A DNA stretch of 64,000 nt from Mansonella perstans (GCA_037074765.1 JBAMDO010000214.1:1-64000), one strand, 5' to 3'; positions 27,501 to 40,760 are shown, counted from the first letter of the stretch. The notes: a model not told the origin generated them from the sequence alone. Program-made: numbers and translations.

Positions 27501-30500
27501 ATTTTCTAAAAAATATTGCTAGCACAATAATTAAATTCTTTTTTAAACTTATGATAATTAAATATTTACCTCATAATTAGTTAAATAATTATCTATGCAA
27601 AAGTAATAATGATATTATATTGTAAAAGTAGGCAATATGGAAATAATATGATGATGATGATATAGCAGCTTTAGAAGATATTTGATGTAAAATGTTGCCT
27701 AATTTGTCCTATGATAAAAATCTACGATTTTTGACACAATTTAAGACACTTATTCTCAATAAATATTACTACTGTCGTTGGGTAAATTTAAGATAACATA
27801 GGGAAAGAAATCTTACAAAAAAAAATTTTTTAATTATTAAAAAATTTCAATTTAATATTTCAATAAATATTTATAACTAAAAGTAAATGAAAACTGATTA
27901 TTTTATTTTATTTTATTATTGTAATTTTATTTGACCGTGATTTTAATCACATTCAAATAAACGGAAAAATGATTTATCGTATAAAACTGTTCAGGTAATT
28001 CTGGTAAATTCTTTTATTTCTTTAGTACAGTAATCATATTATTATCTTTTTTAATATACATATATTAAATTAAGCGATTATTACATCTCTTTATTTGTAA
28101 AAATTTTATCATTCACTTTGATGTAACTATAAGAAATATTAAGTTTTTTTGAGCAAGTATTCGGTAATTAATTAAATTTTTAAAATTTTATTTGTAGCAC
28201 TTTTCAAAATTTTATGTCCATCGAAAAAGTAAGGTTTTGTGGGAGAAGGGAAAATTTGTAGTATTAAACCATTATAATAGTAAACGATGTAATAAAATCA
28301 TTAATATTAATCATAATTAATAACAGTACATGAAAACTAAATTTTGTGATTAATTCAAATGAATTTAAAAATAAGAAAGATTTTAATTTAAATATCAAAT
28401 ATTATTTTGGTAAATGTTTGAATATTTTAATGCATATCATCAAAGGTTATTTGAGCATAACAAAAATTTATGATCTTTTAATAGCAGTAGAAGTAGTATG
28501 TTATAGTTGTAGGCAGAAGTTATAATTAATTAATTTGCATGAATTAATAAAAATATCTATTTAAATAAAATTATTTTCATTGAATAAAGTAAGATTTGAA
28601 TTTCCATCATATTACTACCACTTTTGACAATATTACTTTTCTGGTAATATATCATTATTATATGGCATATATATGATCTTATTGATTACTGCAATTGTCA
28701 GTCATCATGTAGTGGATTTTACTAATGGTGGTTATTTTCATCAATGAATAAAATATGGTCATTTATCATCATCCATTTATCTCATATTACTTATGAATCA
28801 TTTATAAGTCAAATATTTAACCAATGTTGATCTTTCAATCAGCTGTTCTGTTTGTACTGTATCTCGAATTGGTTTTGATTGGACCCATGAGAGTTTGTAT
28901 TCGTATCTTCTCATCATTCGGATAATTTCAACTTTTTGTTTATTTCTTATAATGCAGCTGTTATTCGAATGATAATAATTGCAAAAAGAAACAAAAAAAA
29001 CCTGAGATGAATCGAAGGAATAGAAAAGAAGAAAAAAATAAAAGTTTAAAGTTATTTCAATTGTTTCAGATTATTTCTTTTAATTCTTTCTAATCTTTGA
29101 ATTTAATTAAAAACAAAAAGAAAAAACCAAATTTTTGCAAAAAAACAAATTAAGAAGATGATAGATGAATTAAATTAATTTTTAATGAAATTTCAAGCAT
29201 TAATTTTTTTTTAAATTAATAAAAATAGTTTTTTTTTTTTTTTTTTTTAACGATTGTATCAGGCAAAAGATAATAATTAATACTTATTATTATTACCAGA
29301 AAAAAAAAGAGTCAAGTAATTGATCAATTGGTTAATTAAATTATTAGTGATAGTTATTAAAAACAAAGTATTTCAATTATTTTCAACAAAATTAAATTAG
29401 TTTTGATTTTATGTGTAGGATATTTGATCATTGTTTGATTATTGATCATTTTAATTATGTACAGGGATGAATTCGATGAATTCAATCAAAATTTATTGAA
29501 TTGTAATTTCATTTCAAATGTTTTCAATAACTTATAACACTCTTTAGTCATAAGCAATTGACTTAATGATGATATATTTGTATTTTTGATGAGAGAAATG
29601 ATGGTAATAGCAGCTGTGTAGTAGTATTTTTATAAATTTGCATAATTTTCGACTGGATAATTGTTGATTAGATTAGGATGCCACAAGAATAATCTGTCAA
29701 TCATTCATTTTTGAAGGAACAATTTTTATTCGCTTCATTCATTCATTCATTCATTCATTCATTTAAAAGCATCCATTTGTTCATTAAATATCATTTGTCA
29801 TCAACGACTAAACAACGACACGACAAAAAAAAGAGCTAACACAGTAAGTCAATCATATCTACTATGTACACACACACACAACAAGATCGGAGCATCTGGA
29901 TTATGGGTAAAAAGAGGAGATAGATAGATATGGAAATTGGGAAGAGCGAATTAAGCAAAGCGCTATGTATCCACCTATCAAACCCGACGACCCGAATCAT
30001 ACAAGGCAATTTTCAATCATGCTCCATATTGCTCCTTTGTCTTGTTTGCATTAATTCTAGGATATTGTCCATCTATCCGATAATATTTGATGGCATGCTG
30101 TGTTGTAGAGTAGAGGTGCACCTGCACTACTATTTCATTCTTCATTTCATCTCGTTATTTATTTATTTATCTCAATGAATGAAGCATACCTCAGCATGAT
30201 ATATTTCTCTGATCATCATTTAATGTCTCATTTTTTCTGCATTATTTATTTTGTCTATCTATTTGACCATATTTTTCTTGTTGTCCATCTGAATCTGTCC
30301 ATCTAAATTGTCTGTCCATCTGAATTTTATCATTTCATACAAGGCTTTTTTTTTTTACATATAACTGTCATTATGATTAATTATACGAATTGTATGAAAA
30401 GATTATTGCAATTGTTGTATGTGATGAACTGATTTACCCCTATAAGAAGTAAATTAAATGAAAGAAGAGCTTAATGACCTATTAATAATGACCATTAAAT

Positions 30501-33500
30501 TTGTTCTGTAGCACTTATTACTACTCATTTTCCATTTAAATCATAGCAATAAGACTAAGATGAATGAATATTGAATTATTTAATAGCTCCTTAATAATTT
30601 ATATTACAGCTTCTTAAATGCTACAGTAAACATTGGGAAAAAATTTACAAATATTTATTAACAATTAATTAGCTAATTAATCAATTGAAAAGAACGAAAA
30701 TTACGTTTTATAAGCAAGGAATATTTGATAATCAAATGTAGATAAATACTTATATTACATATATATGTATATAAATTTTATTGATACAATTTGCATTCTG
30801 TAACAATTCGATTATCGATTACGTATATGTGATAGTTAAAAGGAATTCGTAACTAATCATTCTGTTGAAATTTCGATTAATTTTTTACATTATGGGCAAT
30901 TAATTAGTATGTGAAAATTCACAGATAAAAAATCACTAATTAATTATTGTTTAATATTAGCATGCATATGCATAATTTTTCTTATGTAAATATTTATTGA
31001 CATTAATTAAATGTAAAATGTTTAAAAAAAAAAAAAACATTGAAAAACTCTCCAAATTTTTCATTTCGTTGAAAAACTCTCTAAATTTTTCAAACCAGTA
31101 TTTGTGCAGAAGTTTTTAATATAAAAAAAAGAAAAGTCATCGATGATCGGGGTGACAATATGATAGGAGGAAAAAAAAATTCAAGAAATGATTGAAATGA
31201 ATTACTTTTCTCTCTTTTTTCTTTTTTCTTCGAAAATTTTACAATAGTCTACTGATTTAACAAAAAAAGGATAAAACAAAATTGCATTTGGAAGATTTTT
31301 TTTATGCAATTTTAATCAATTTTTTTAAAAAAGAAAAAGCTTGAATTTTATTTTAAATTTTATTATAATAAATTTTTACTACCACTCTTTCATTTAAAAT
31401 TAACCGAAAGTAAAAAAAAAGTATTGGTTGTATTTTTGCTCCTAAAAAATGATTCATATTTATGAGGATATTAATTTAAATTCTCTTTTAATCAATAATT
31501 TTCAAGTAATTAATGGAATAAATTATATTAAATTAACATGCAAAATGAGCAAAAAAAAAAATCAAGCAATAAAAATGAAAAATGATAATTAAAAATATAT
31601 TTGTATAGAAATTGAATAACATCAATAATTAAATAATATAATATAACATAATGACTATATAATATAATATACTAATATGGTGTAATAGCTGAATAATACA
31701 ATTAATGAATGTGATAAATAATTAGCAATATATTTATAGAGAAATTGAATACTAAATAATGTAACATAATACAATATAGTATTATGATATAATAGCCATA
31801 TAATATATTAAAATAGTATAACAAGTAAATAATATAATTATTTAATATAATAAATAAATAGCAACATGTTCGTACAGAGATCGAATAAAATTAATATGAT
31901 AACTAAATAATATAATATAGTAATATAATATAATAATCATACAATATAATACAGTAAGATAATGTAATAACTAAATATAATTAATTAATGTGATAAATAA
32001 TTAGCAATATACTTGTATAGAAATTGAATAAAATTAATATAATAAGTAAATATAAAATATAAATACAATGTATTAATATAATATAATTATATAATATAAT
32101 GTAATTACTAAATAATAATATAATAAAAAAATAATATAATGAATATTATAGTCGGATAATGTAATATGATAACTAAATAACGTATTTATATACTCTTTTG
32201 ACAGAGTTGCTATCGATTAAGATTTTGTACGATATTCAGAATAGTATGGGTGACATGACATCACAGGGAGTTGACAATAGGTTGACACAGTCTTCTTTTA
32301 TGGTATTTAAGCTATTAAGTGATTAAGCAAAAAAAAAATATCGATTTGGATTATATTTAAAATGATATTGATGCATTATAAAAAATATTCTAACTTATCA
32401 TTGATATTACATTACTTATTTTTTCATCATTTATTCAATTGTTCACAACAATTGTTTATTCTATCTATGATTACATTCATTCAGTCTATCTATCTATCCA
32501 TTCATTCATCTATCGATATATCTAAGATAATATTATTAATGATGATACATGCATATGTTGTTTTATCATATAACCGCGATAACTTTTTGCACTGATCATC
32601 AGCAGTATTTGATTTCTTTTTCAAACTAATGGAATACTTTTTTTACACATTTATAATTTTCTAACAAGTAGCACCAATAAATAATAGCAGTACAATTGGT
32701 GGCAGTAGTAGTATTATCTTCAACAGATAATATTTCATCATTTTTTTTTTTACTTTTCCTTTTCTAATTTTTATTTTTGAATATGGAAAATAAAAATGTA
32801 TTAAATTTAATTCTAATTTGCAAAATTTTTTTTTGTAAAAAAATTGAAATAGAATTTTTGTTTAAATAAGAAATTATTTTGGAAAAAAAATTTTTCAGAT
32901 GAAAAATTTGCATTTTTGGTACCATCCATACAAGCAGCAATTTGTTTGTTATTCGCAGCAATCTGTTCAGGTTCAACACAAATCATTCATTATGCGGAAG
33001 ATGCTCTTGTGAACGTTCTAAGATGTGATCCGGTATATTTACTAGTATTTATTGATTTTTAATTTTTGTAATTTTTGACGAATTAAAATTTATATTAAAT
33101 TATTTATTGAAAGGAATTAATGTAGTAGATTAATGGAGCGAGAAAGTAGGAATGAAAAATGGTTATGCCGTATTTTATGAAAACGTTTCTTTTTTTTGTT
33201 TAAAGTTTTAAAATTTTAAAGGGAAATTTTAAAAATTTTCATATATTTAATTAAAGAAAAGAGAGAAGTTTCTATTCTCTCTCTTTTTCTCGCGTCTATT
33301 TTTCTTTCTTTTTTTTATTTCTAAATTTTCAGCAAATTTTATATCCCTATATGAAGACGGTGCATAATCTTGTAACGGGTTCCAATAGTGGTCATGAAAA
33401 ACGTAATCCATCACCAAGTAGCCTGGTTGCACCACCGACATCCGAATCACCTCATACACCATCACTGACACCAGGAAATGCATCATCAGTAGCAGCAGCA

Positions 33501-34285
33501 GCAATACCCCAAGTGTCATCATCGTTAGCAAGCTCTCAGCGTACCTCACCTGAAAGCAGTAATCAAGGTGTTGGTGATGATTCCGGTTTCATCAGTGGTT
33601 TCTCAAGTCCAGCAAATATTTTAAGTAATAGCAAGGTAAATAAAATTAACATTTATTCAATGAAAAATTTAATTTTAATACTTATAAATTTCAATAGTTT
33701 TTTTATCAGCATTAATCAATATCTCAATATAGAGAATTTTAATTGTAATTCTTTTTATTCATTAATAAATTATTTGCCGGATAATTTTTTAGAATTTGAG
33801 TAAAAATTGAAATTGAAATTGAAAAAAAATTCTCTTCCATATCGATATACATTAATTAATGAGATATTGATGATTGTTGTATGTAAAAATTATAAATAAA
33901 TTTAAATACTTCTAGTATATTATTAAAAATTATTTGAATTTGAATATAGTAAAAATTATATTGAATACTTCTAGTATATTAATTCTTACATTTTTTTTTT
34001 TGATTGAAAAAATATTGCTATTACATATATTATTAATACATTTTTAAATTTCAAATTTCATTTGAAAATTAATTAATTTTTCATTTTCAGTTTGGTAATC
34101 ATAATGTTGGAGGAGGAGGTGGTGGAAGTAAAGGAAGTAATTCTTCGACGTATTCACGACGACGTTTAAGGCGTACAATTAATGTTGCACATCTTAATTG
34201 TGCACATAGATCATATGAAAATATGGATAATGGTGTGATAGCATATTATCATGCTAATGAAGATGATTTTCTCAGTTCATTTTGA
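9445..34285 (+). CDS. cyd-1: D-type cyclin, 8 coding exons, 495 aa
   Basis: Regulatory subunit that activates CDK4/6-type kinases in G1 and drives phosphorylation of the Rb-like protein; nuclear. Exons by splice phase: 9445-9714, 10076-10168, 10310-10438, 10661-10876, 11066-11213, 32899-33032, 33333-33635 and 34091-34285. The start is the first ATG after an in-frame TAG. Residues 4-8, FRCTE, mimic the N-terminal LxCxE Rb-binding motif. Residues 1-90 are Ser/Thr/Ala-rich with a seven-Gln run. The cyclin box covers about 140-250, with WIYDVCKEE, ALVDRFLS, LFVSSKVK and ELLVLSKLNW; the CDK-contact Lys210 and Glu239 are kept. The second cyclin fold is about 250-340. The tail, about 340-495, is Ser/Pro-rich with several SP/TP sites, a DSGFIS motif at 413-418, a Gly run and an Arg-rich patch. 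At 495 residues it is longer than vertebrate cyclin D1 (295) because of both tails. Exon joins are all in phase. Identity is secure; the first exon boundaries upstream of the ATG are not. Confidence 0.9.
9610..9630 (+). repeat. poly-Gln coding tract in cyclin D exon 1
   Basis: A CAG/CAA run encodes seven consecutive Gln residues in the cyclin D N-terminal region and is followed by an Arg triplet. The mixed codons make it more stable than a pure CAG run. It lies in a disordered region ahead of the cyclin box. Confidence 0.8.
16942..16989. repeat. (ATTTC)n pentanucleotide microsatellite
   Basis: About nine imperfect ATTTC units lie in the large cyclin D intron. Single-base variants (ATTTCG, ATTACA) interrupt the run. 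Confidence 0.8.
18490..18580. repeat. (CAT)n trinucleotide microsatellite
   Basis: About 30 tandem CAT units with one or two TTA interruptions lie in the large cyclin D intron. All frames are open across it, giving artefactual homopolymer proteins (Ser or Ile on +, Met or Asp on -), so the open frames here are not genes. Confidence 0.95.
22848..22980 (+). repeat. (GGTT)n G-rich minisatellite
   Basis: GGTT repeats are interspersed with AGTT, TGTTT and GCTGCTT variants. The tract has strong strand asymmetry: G and T on the plus strand, which is also the sense strand of the cyclin D pre-mRNA. Four or more closely spaced GG pairs give two-tetrad G-quadruplex potential. Confidence 0.85.
24207..24308. 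repeat. tandem duplication of about 50 bp
   Basis: Two adjacent copies share AACATAACATTTTAATAG, then AGTTAAATATTTC and TTAACA, with small differences. They lie in the large cyclin D intron with no gene nearby. Confidence 0.7.
29734..29763. repeat. (ATTC)n tetranucleotide microsatellite
   Basis: About seven perfect ATTC units lie in the large cyclin D intron. Similar short ATTC runs occur at about 23411-23427 and 35125-35150. Confidence 0.85.
31580..32190. repeat. AT-rich repeat array, about 135-bp unit
   Basis: A recurring segment with the pattern GATAAATAATTAGCAATAT, then TTGTATAGAAATTGAATA, then runs of TAATATAATA appears at least four times. The GAAATTGAAT landmark sits near 31608, 31741, 31877 (as GAGATCGAAT) and 32020, giving periods of about 133, 136 and 143 bp. 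The copies are diverged, and the fill between landmarks is itself made of short TAATA repeats. Confidence 0.7.
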
Positions 34286-37274
34286 AATTTTATCAAAAAA
34301 AAAAATGAAGAATGAGAAGGAAGAAAGAGAAGAGAAAAAAAGAAAAAAAAAGAAAACGATAAAGAAGGAATTGGTTTATTGAATGAAGGACGAGAAGAAA
34401 ATTTTGAATTCTGCAATGAAATTATGAGTTTTTTTTTCCTTTCCTGCTTCTGTACCATCTGTTTGTTTTTCATATTAGGAAATTATGAATTATTATTACT
34501 ATTATTATTATTATTATCATTATCATATCTGTTTAACTGTCCTTTTTTTTTTTTTTAAATTAGTAAACAGGTATGTGCAATGAAATTTCATTATTAAATT
34601 ATGATGATGGAAAAAAAAATGAAAAACAAAACTTTTTTAAATGTTGCCATTTAAATTATGTATTGTTTTTTTTTCGCTTTTACTCATCACACATATATAT
34701 TACCCACCATCATAGACATATTAAAATGTTTGCAATTAATAAGAGCAAAAAAAAGGAAATAGGAAATCTTAGAAAGCTCCAAAAAGTTCTAAATTTCACC
34801 AATCAAATTTCTGTAATATCAGTATTTTGTTTTTTTCTTCGCATCACCAACCAACCAAAATTGTCACATCTTTTTTTCAAATGAATAAAGAGCTATTATT
34901 GAAATTTTATTTCAATTCAAATTAAAATTTTTTTTCTTTTTTTGTTCTAAAAAGAAAACAAATTTTAAGCTATTATAAACATTAATTTTATATGGTCTCG
35001 CATAGTTTTTTCCACTATGCTCTATTGATTGATTATTTTTTAAAATTATAATTACCAATGAATGCATTGAAACACAATATTCCCTTTTATCTAATTAATT
35101 CAATACATATATTTCATTCATACAATTCATTCATTCATTCATTCATTCAATTTGTCATATTTATTTTTTTCAAAAAAAAATTTTTTTTCACGATTTTTTT
35201 AAAATAAAATCCTAAAAATAAATTTCTATCAATTTTTAATTTTTTTTCTTCAATTCAACAGTTTGTTACAAAAAAAAACAAAAATTACTTCAAATGATTT
35301 TTAGATTCCGAATTCGAACTCTTTCAAAAATGCCATTTTTTTTTCTCCTTTCATTTTTTTTTTTAAATAATCATCACTTCAATCAGTTCCATGTTTTTCT
35401 AATATAATAATTTTTAGGTTTTAAGGTTGAAATTTCAAAAAAGTTCAAAACTCAAATTTTTTGTCTTTCTTGTTGCTGTTGTCATTATCATATCATGAGT
35501 GAAAAGAAGAAAAAGAAGTGAAGAAAGAAAAGAGAACAAGCAAAGAAAAAAAACCAGAAAACATTTTAAATCCTGAAATCGTTTATAGAAGAAGCAAAAG
35601 AAAATAAAAAAAAAACTGGAAAAAATAAGGAGAGGAAAATTTATAGCAACAATTTAAGGATTTCTTTTCCACTTTTTTTTTTTTTGATGTTAATCTACCT
35701 CGATGTCATTCATTCATTCTTCCTCGTCTTCTTTTTAAAATGATTAATTTTTCATGATCTAAATGAAATGTTTCGATTGTTTTCTTTTTTTTTTTTCACA
35801 GAACCCATTTTGATATGAACAAAAAACAAACAAATATGGAGAATTTCGAAAAAAGAATATTGAATTAATGAATTAAAATATTTTTTGTCCTAATTACCAT
35901 CAATTCTGAATTGAACAAAAATAATTTTTTGTTATTCCTGCTAGATAATAAAAATGTTTGTGATATCTCAGCTAGCTATCAATTTTCAAATAAGTATGAA
36001 AAAATTGAGGAGGTGAAAATAAGTAAAATAAGAAGACATTTCATTTTTCACTGATTGATGATGGGTATCATTTTAATTAATTATCAAGCATCCATTTATA
36101 TTTTAATTCATTTCAAGTGTGTATTTTGTATTTATATAAAAAATATGATTTGATATATGTGTGTTACATTTATGTTACATTGTGTGTGTCATGATGATGT
36201 GTATGTGTGTGTATCTGAAATGCTATATATTTTTTAAAACGTGTGTGTATTTTCTTTTATAACATTATATGCTGCTTTTATCAAAAGAAAAAAATTCACC
36301 TCAAAAATCTTTGATTTATGTAAAATTTTTTTTATCTTCATGTTCGATTCCTTGTGTAAATAAATTTGAAATTTTTTTTTTTGAAAAAATTCAAAAATTT
36401 ACAATATCCTTCTTTTTCGTTTTTTTTTTTACAGTCAACAAATTAGTCTTTAGGATTTCGCGAATCCTTTTGCTATCATTTTTTATCTTTATTTTTTTTC
36501 TTTTTCTCTTCTGTCATTCTCCTCCATTTCCTATATCCATCATTCTAAAGTTTCTTCATTTTCTAACTAATCTCAATATAGCTTTTACTGCAACTATCTC
36601 ATTATGTTTATGTTTCGATCAGTCAATCAGTCAATCAATCGATCAATTGGTCATTAGTTTACTTGAAAACTTATTTTGGGAATTTTCACAATTCATTTGA
36701 ATCACTTTGTTCTCATGATATAATTTTTGGAACAAAATTCATTAATTTACCATTCGATATTATTATATTTGAATTTTGATTTTCGATAACTTCATTTATT
36801 TCTTCTAATTCTTTTTTTGTCCTGTTTTTTTTTCTCTTTGCTTAATTATCCAATCATTCGTTTCACCATTTTTTCTTTTTGCATTTTGCTGATTTATTAT
36901 TCACTGTGACATAAATGAAGGTGTTTATTTGATTTTTAATTTGAAATGAATCCATTGCTAATATTTTATGCATGTAAAACAACAAATAAGCTAATTACTA
37001 CGCACAAATAAATGAACGAAATTAAATTACTTAATGGAAAATTTATCTATTACAAGTAAATTAACGATATCGTAAAGTAAAGATTTTTGTTAATTAATTT
37101 ATTTATTAATTCAAGTTTTTTTATCTAATTTTTTTTTTATATAATACTATGTTAACTTATATAAATTATAATAGATTATATAAAAATCATATAATTAGGA
37201 ATTTGTACATATCAAAGGGAAAAAAAAATGCTTTATCTAAATGATAGTCATTGGCTAAGTATCACTTAACCAAT

Positions 37275-37350
37275 ACCAACACCACCACCACCACAAATAA
37301 CAGCAACAACAATAACAACAACAACAATAACAACAACAATGATAACAATA
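37275..37350. repeat. (ACC)n/(CAA)n compound microsatellite
   Basis: ACC units run into CAACAACAAT-type units over about 75 bp. No reading frame here continues into flanking coding-like sequence. Confidence 0.8.
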
Positions 37351-39262
37351 GCGACAGAAAATTCAACGGGAATGGAAGTGTGTGAAGGAAAAAAAAGAAA
37401 AACGAAAAGAATGCAATGGTTTAAAATGGTTTATGCTAATTTTGATCTTCTTTCATTCAATCATTTTTTATTTCTTTAACAAATGCAGAATTGAATGATC
37501 GATTAGTTAAGTAGAAAAAAAAACGGAAAAAATAATTTCGGAAATAGATTTTTTCTCTTTGCAATTATTTCAAAAAAAGAACTAAAATCAAGTTTTCAAT
37601 TAGAAATTAATTATTGAACAATTTATTAGTTTCGAATTTAGTTTTTTTTCCGTTTTGCAACAATTTTTATATAAAATAGAATTTTTTTTTGAAATTTGGA
37701 AAAAAAATTTTTTTCTTTTACTTCATTCTTTTCCTTATTTCAAAATATAATTAATTAATTAATGCTAGCATTTGGAAAAGTTATACGCATTTAAATTAAT
37801 CACATAAAATCATATGAGGCTGCGTGTGTATGTTAGTTAGTTAAATTTTTGTTATAAGTAGTCGTTGATCTTTAAAGGAAAAAGAAAATTTGTAAAATTT
37901 TGTTTCTAATTTGTCAAACAAGAATGTAGCAGTTAAAAAATTAACGATGAAAGTTTGATGTAACCCACTGTTCACAGAGAGTGGAAATTAAAAATGGCTA
38001 TTTTGCAAAATTTTTGATTCCGAAAATTTTTCGGTAAAAATGGTTCGGAAGTTTACTGTGGAAATGAAATGATCGATGGATATAACTGCTGATAATTGAT
38101 CAGTTGTTGATGTCAGAGAGATATATGATAGAGATCGGGTTCGTTCTAGTTAATAGTTTCATAGTTCTGTTTTAGCAGTAAGCAATTTAGTATATGTATG
38201 TATGTCACAATTACTATTATTTCTGTTTGAAATAAAAAGAAACAAAATAATTGAAGAATTATAAAAAATTTTTAAAAAATTTGATAATCTTCCTTAGCGT
38301 TTCAAAATTTAACTTCTTTTTAAATTAATAATTAATTTAATGGAAATTTTAAAATTTATTTATAAGTTCGATAAGAAAGATTAATGCAAAAAAAAAAATC
38401 AAAATTTTAAAAATTTCCCATTAACTTTTTTTTTGATAGCTAAAAAAGGTAAAAGAAGAAAAAGAAAAAGAAAGTGAAAACTGAAAAAAAAATTTCCAGA
38501 AAAAAGTGGTGACAATAAAAAGATGAATGAATTATTGTAGCATTCAAAAATATGCAGACGGACAGGAACACACACACACACATGCGCATATAGATATTGT
38601 AATGTTTGGATGATTTGAATTCCTTTTTAAAACCATTATTAATTATTTGTCTTTTCCGGAAAAAAAAGAAGACTTCGCTTTTAATTAATTAATAACTCTG
38701 ACTGACACTTTTTACTCTCTGACCTTTGTTGAGTTAAAGTTAGGAAAAAAAAAGCTCAAAACTAGATAACTAAATGCCAATACTTTGTTGAATTAGCAAT
38801 TTTAGTCCAAAATTTTAAAATTTATTATAATTTCAATTATTGTTAAATTAAATATGAATAGTATTGAAACTATATAGTGAACTGAAGTAAAATATAAAGA
38901 ATTTAAAATTTTGAAATAGTCTCAGAAAAAAACAAAACAAAACAAGAGCAAATTAGCCAAAACAAATAAAAGAATTTTATCAAACATACCTTCCATTGTG
39001 TTTAATTAAATTAGTTTTGGTTAATTTAACTAGTTATTTCCCCTCTCCCCTCCCCCTCCCAAAAAAGAAAAAGAAAAAAATGGTACAAAAGTAATTTTAT
39101 CTAAAACATTAAAAGCAAAGACGATAAACAAGAATTATAACAATTTGAAAAATTGAAATTATCTCTTAAAGATTCTGCTTTCGATAAAATTTCAAATATT
39201 TACAAAATTTGCTGTTTTGGACTTATTTAAACTTATCTAAAATTATATTTCCTTCGGATTAG

Positions 39263-39634
39263 TCTTTGACAATCATTATCCTAGGAGAAAAGGATACACA
39301 AACAAACTCTTACTCCAAAAATCCAAGCAAATGGCCCTTCATCATTAGTCTTACAATGCCATCATCATTCATCTCAAAGGAAGAGAAGGATAACTCAATC
39401 AAAACTTACGACCTCTTAAGAACTTTGCTGTCACTGTTCAAGCTTGCCTAGGACCTGTGGCTACAGATGAAGAATATTTGGAGTAAAGATAAGGGAACAG
39501 TTAGTTTTCTGTACAACTCTATACTATCATACTTAAAAATTCATCGTTCAGCATCAATGGATTTATTCAACGTTGATGAAATCCTTGTTAAAATTCTCGT
39601 TTGTAAAGCCAAGCATCTAAAACGATATAAATAA
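39263..39634 (+). pseudogene. possible decayed ORF with one internal TAG, unidentified
   Basis: A single plus-strand frame runs about 124 codons between stops at 39260 and 39632, broken only by TAG at 39449-39451. Composition is protein-like rather than homopolymeric. Before the stop are phrases such as KTYDLLRTLLSLF; after it come DLWLQMKNIWSKDKG and LFNVDEILVKILVCK. Base composition is clearly less AT-rich than the neighbourhood. I do not recognise the family. It could be a remnant of a gene or mobile element, or one exon of a gene whose intron ends at the TAG (GCCTAG is a possible acceptor), or chance. Confidence 0.3.
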
Positions 39635-40760
39635 TTTTAAAAAAAAAAAGTGCTCATAAAAATTATTTAAATTAGTAATAATAAAATACAGACCACACCT
39701 CATCAATATTTAATTGAAATGAAATATGTGAAATATTTTTCTCTAGTGCTTTTGTGAAATGTAATTTAATTAAAATCCAATATCAAGTAAGAATAAAATC
39801 AAATAAAATTTAACAATTTTAATTTCGCATCAATTTCAGTTAAAAAGAAATAAATGATAAATCTTGGTTGAATTAATAAATTTAAAAAACAATAAATTTT
39901 CAGCTCTAATTAGGACATTGAAAAATGATCGTTAAAGATGCCGAATGTTTGTTCTGAGAAAAAATAAATTTAATTTAAATAAAATTTAACATCATTAAAT
40001 ATAACATTACTAACGTCGTCTGTGTAACAATCATAAAAAGTTTTTATTTATGAAATTCGGCAAATTTCTACTAATTTGAATTATTTATATTTATTAAAAC
40101 TATTATTACTATATTTAACCGATATCAAATTTTTTTGAATCTAAAATAACTCCTTAGCTTGATTTAATTTAATTTTTTTTATCCTTAACTTAATTTAACT
40201 TAATTTTTTAACTTAATAACTGAAATACCCATTAACCTAATTTAATTTGACTTTTCTAATCTTATAGTCCTTATAAAATAACTTCTTAAATTAATTTTTG
40301 CCATTTAGTCCACATAAGATTATGATGATGAAAAATAAATTTAATGTTAAAAACAGATTTTTCGATATATTCCAATTTTGAAATTTGCAAAATTAATGAA
40401 AACTAATTAAAATATTTCACCGTGTAAAACAGATGAATAATTAATGCGATTGAAATCATATCATATCTATTCGTTAAAGATTTTCTTCGATATGTATTTT
40501 TTTTTAGTTCTTAAAATTTCTTTCATTGCTTAGATCGACAAGACAGACAAGAACTTTTTTTTGTCTAATTTCTTTCTAATTAATTATCGCAAAATTTTTG
40601 TAAAATATCGAAATTGAACAGTGCATTTGTTGCCGAATGAAAATTACGAATGCTTAGTAAGTAAAAGATTCTAAAACATTTAATGGCGTATCTCCCTCAG
40701 ATTTATACGTGAGGTTAAAAAAATTTTTTTGAAGATCCTACATTTGTTTAAGAAAAGATT

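Larger units (their letters stand above)
11214..32898 (+). other. giant cyclin D intron (about 21.7 kb)
   Basis: The donor GTTAGTTT follows the codon for Leu285 plus one base. The acceptor TTTTTCAG precedes the bases that complete Asp286, and the reading frame is preserved. The other introns of this gene are about 140-455 bp. I found no convincing nested gene. The contents are AT-rich low-complexity DNA, microsatellites at 12390-12430 (CGT), 16942-16989 (ATTTC), 18490-18580 (CAT), 22848-22980 (GGTT) and 29734-29763 (ATTC), and a block of AT-rich repeats at 31580-32190. GC-richer islands lie near 12400-12560, 14880-15020, 23225-23290 and 29880-30130. An undetected small exon or nested ncRNA remains possible. 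Confidence 0.8.

Noticed and set aside
29930..30178. 82-codon plus-strand frame in the giant intron
   Set aside because: Moderately protein-like but no recognisable domain, no splice context and no continuation.
33247..33549. Minus-strand 100-codon frame
   Set aside because: Antisense shadow of cyclin D exon 7.
36269..36700. 143-codon plus-strand frame
   Set aside because: Composition is Phe/Leu/Ile-rich from poly-T sequence, with no motif and no supporting splice or start context.
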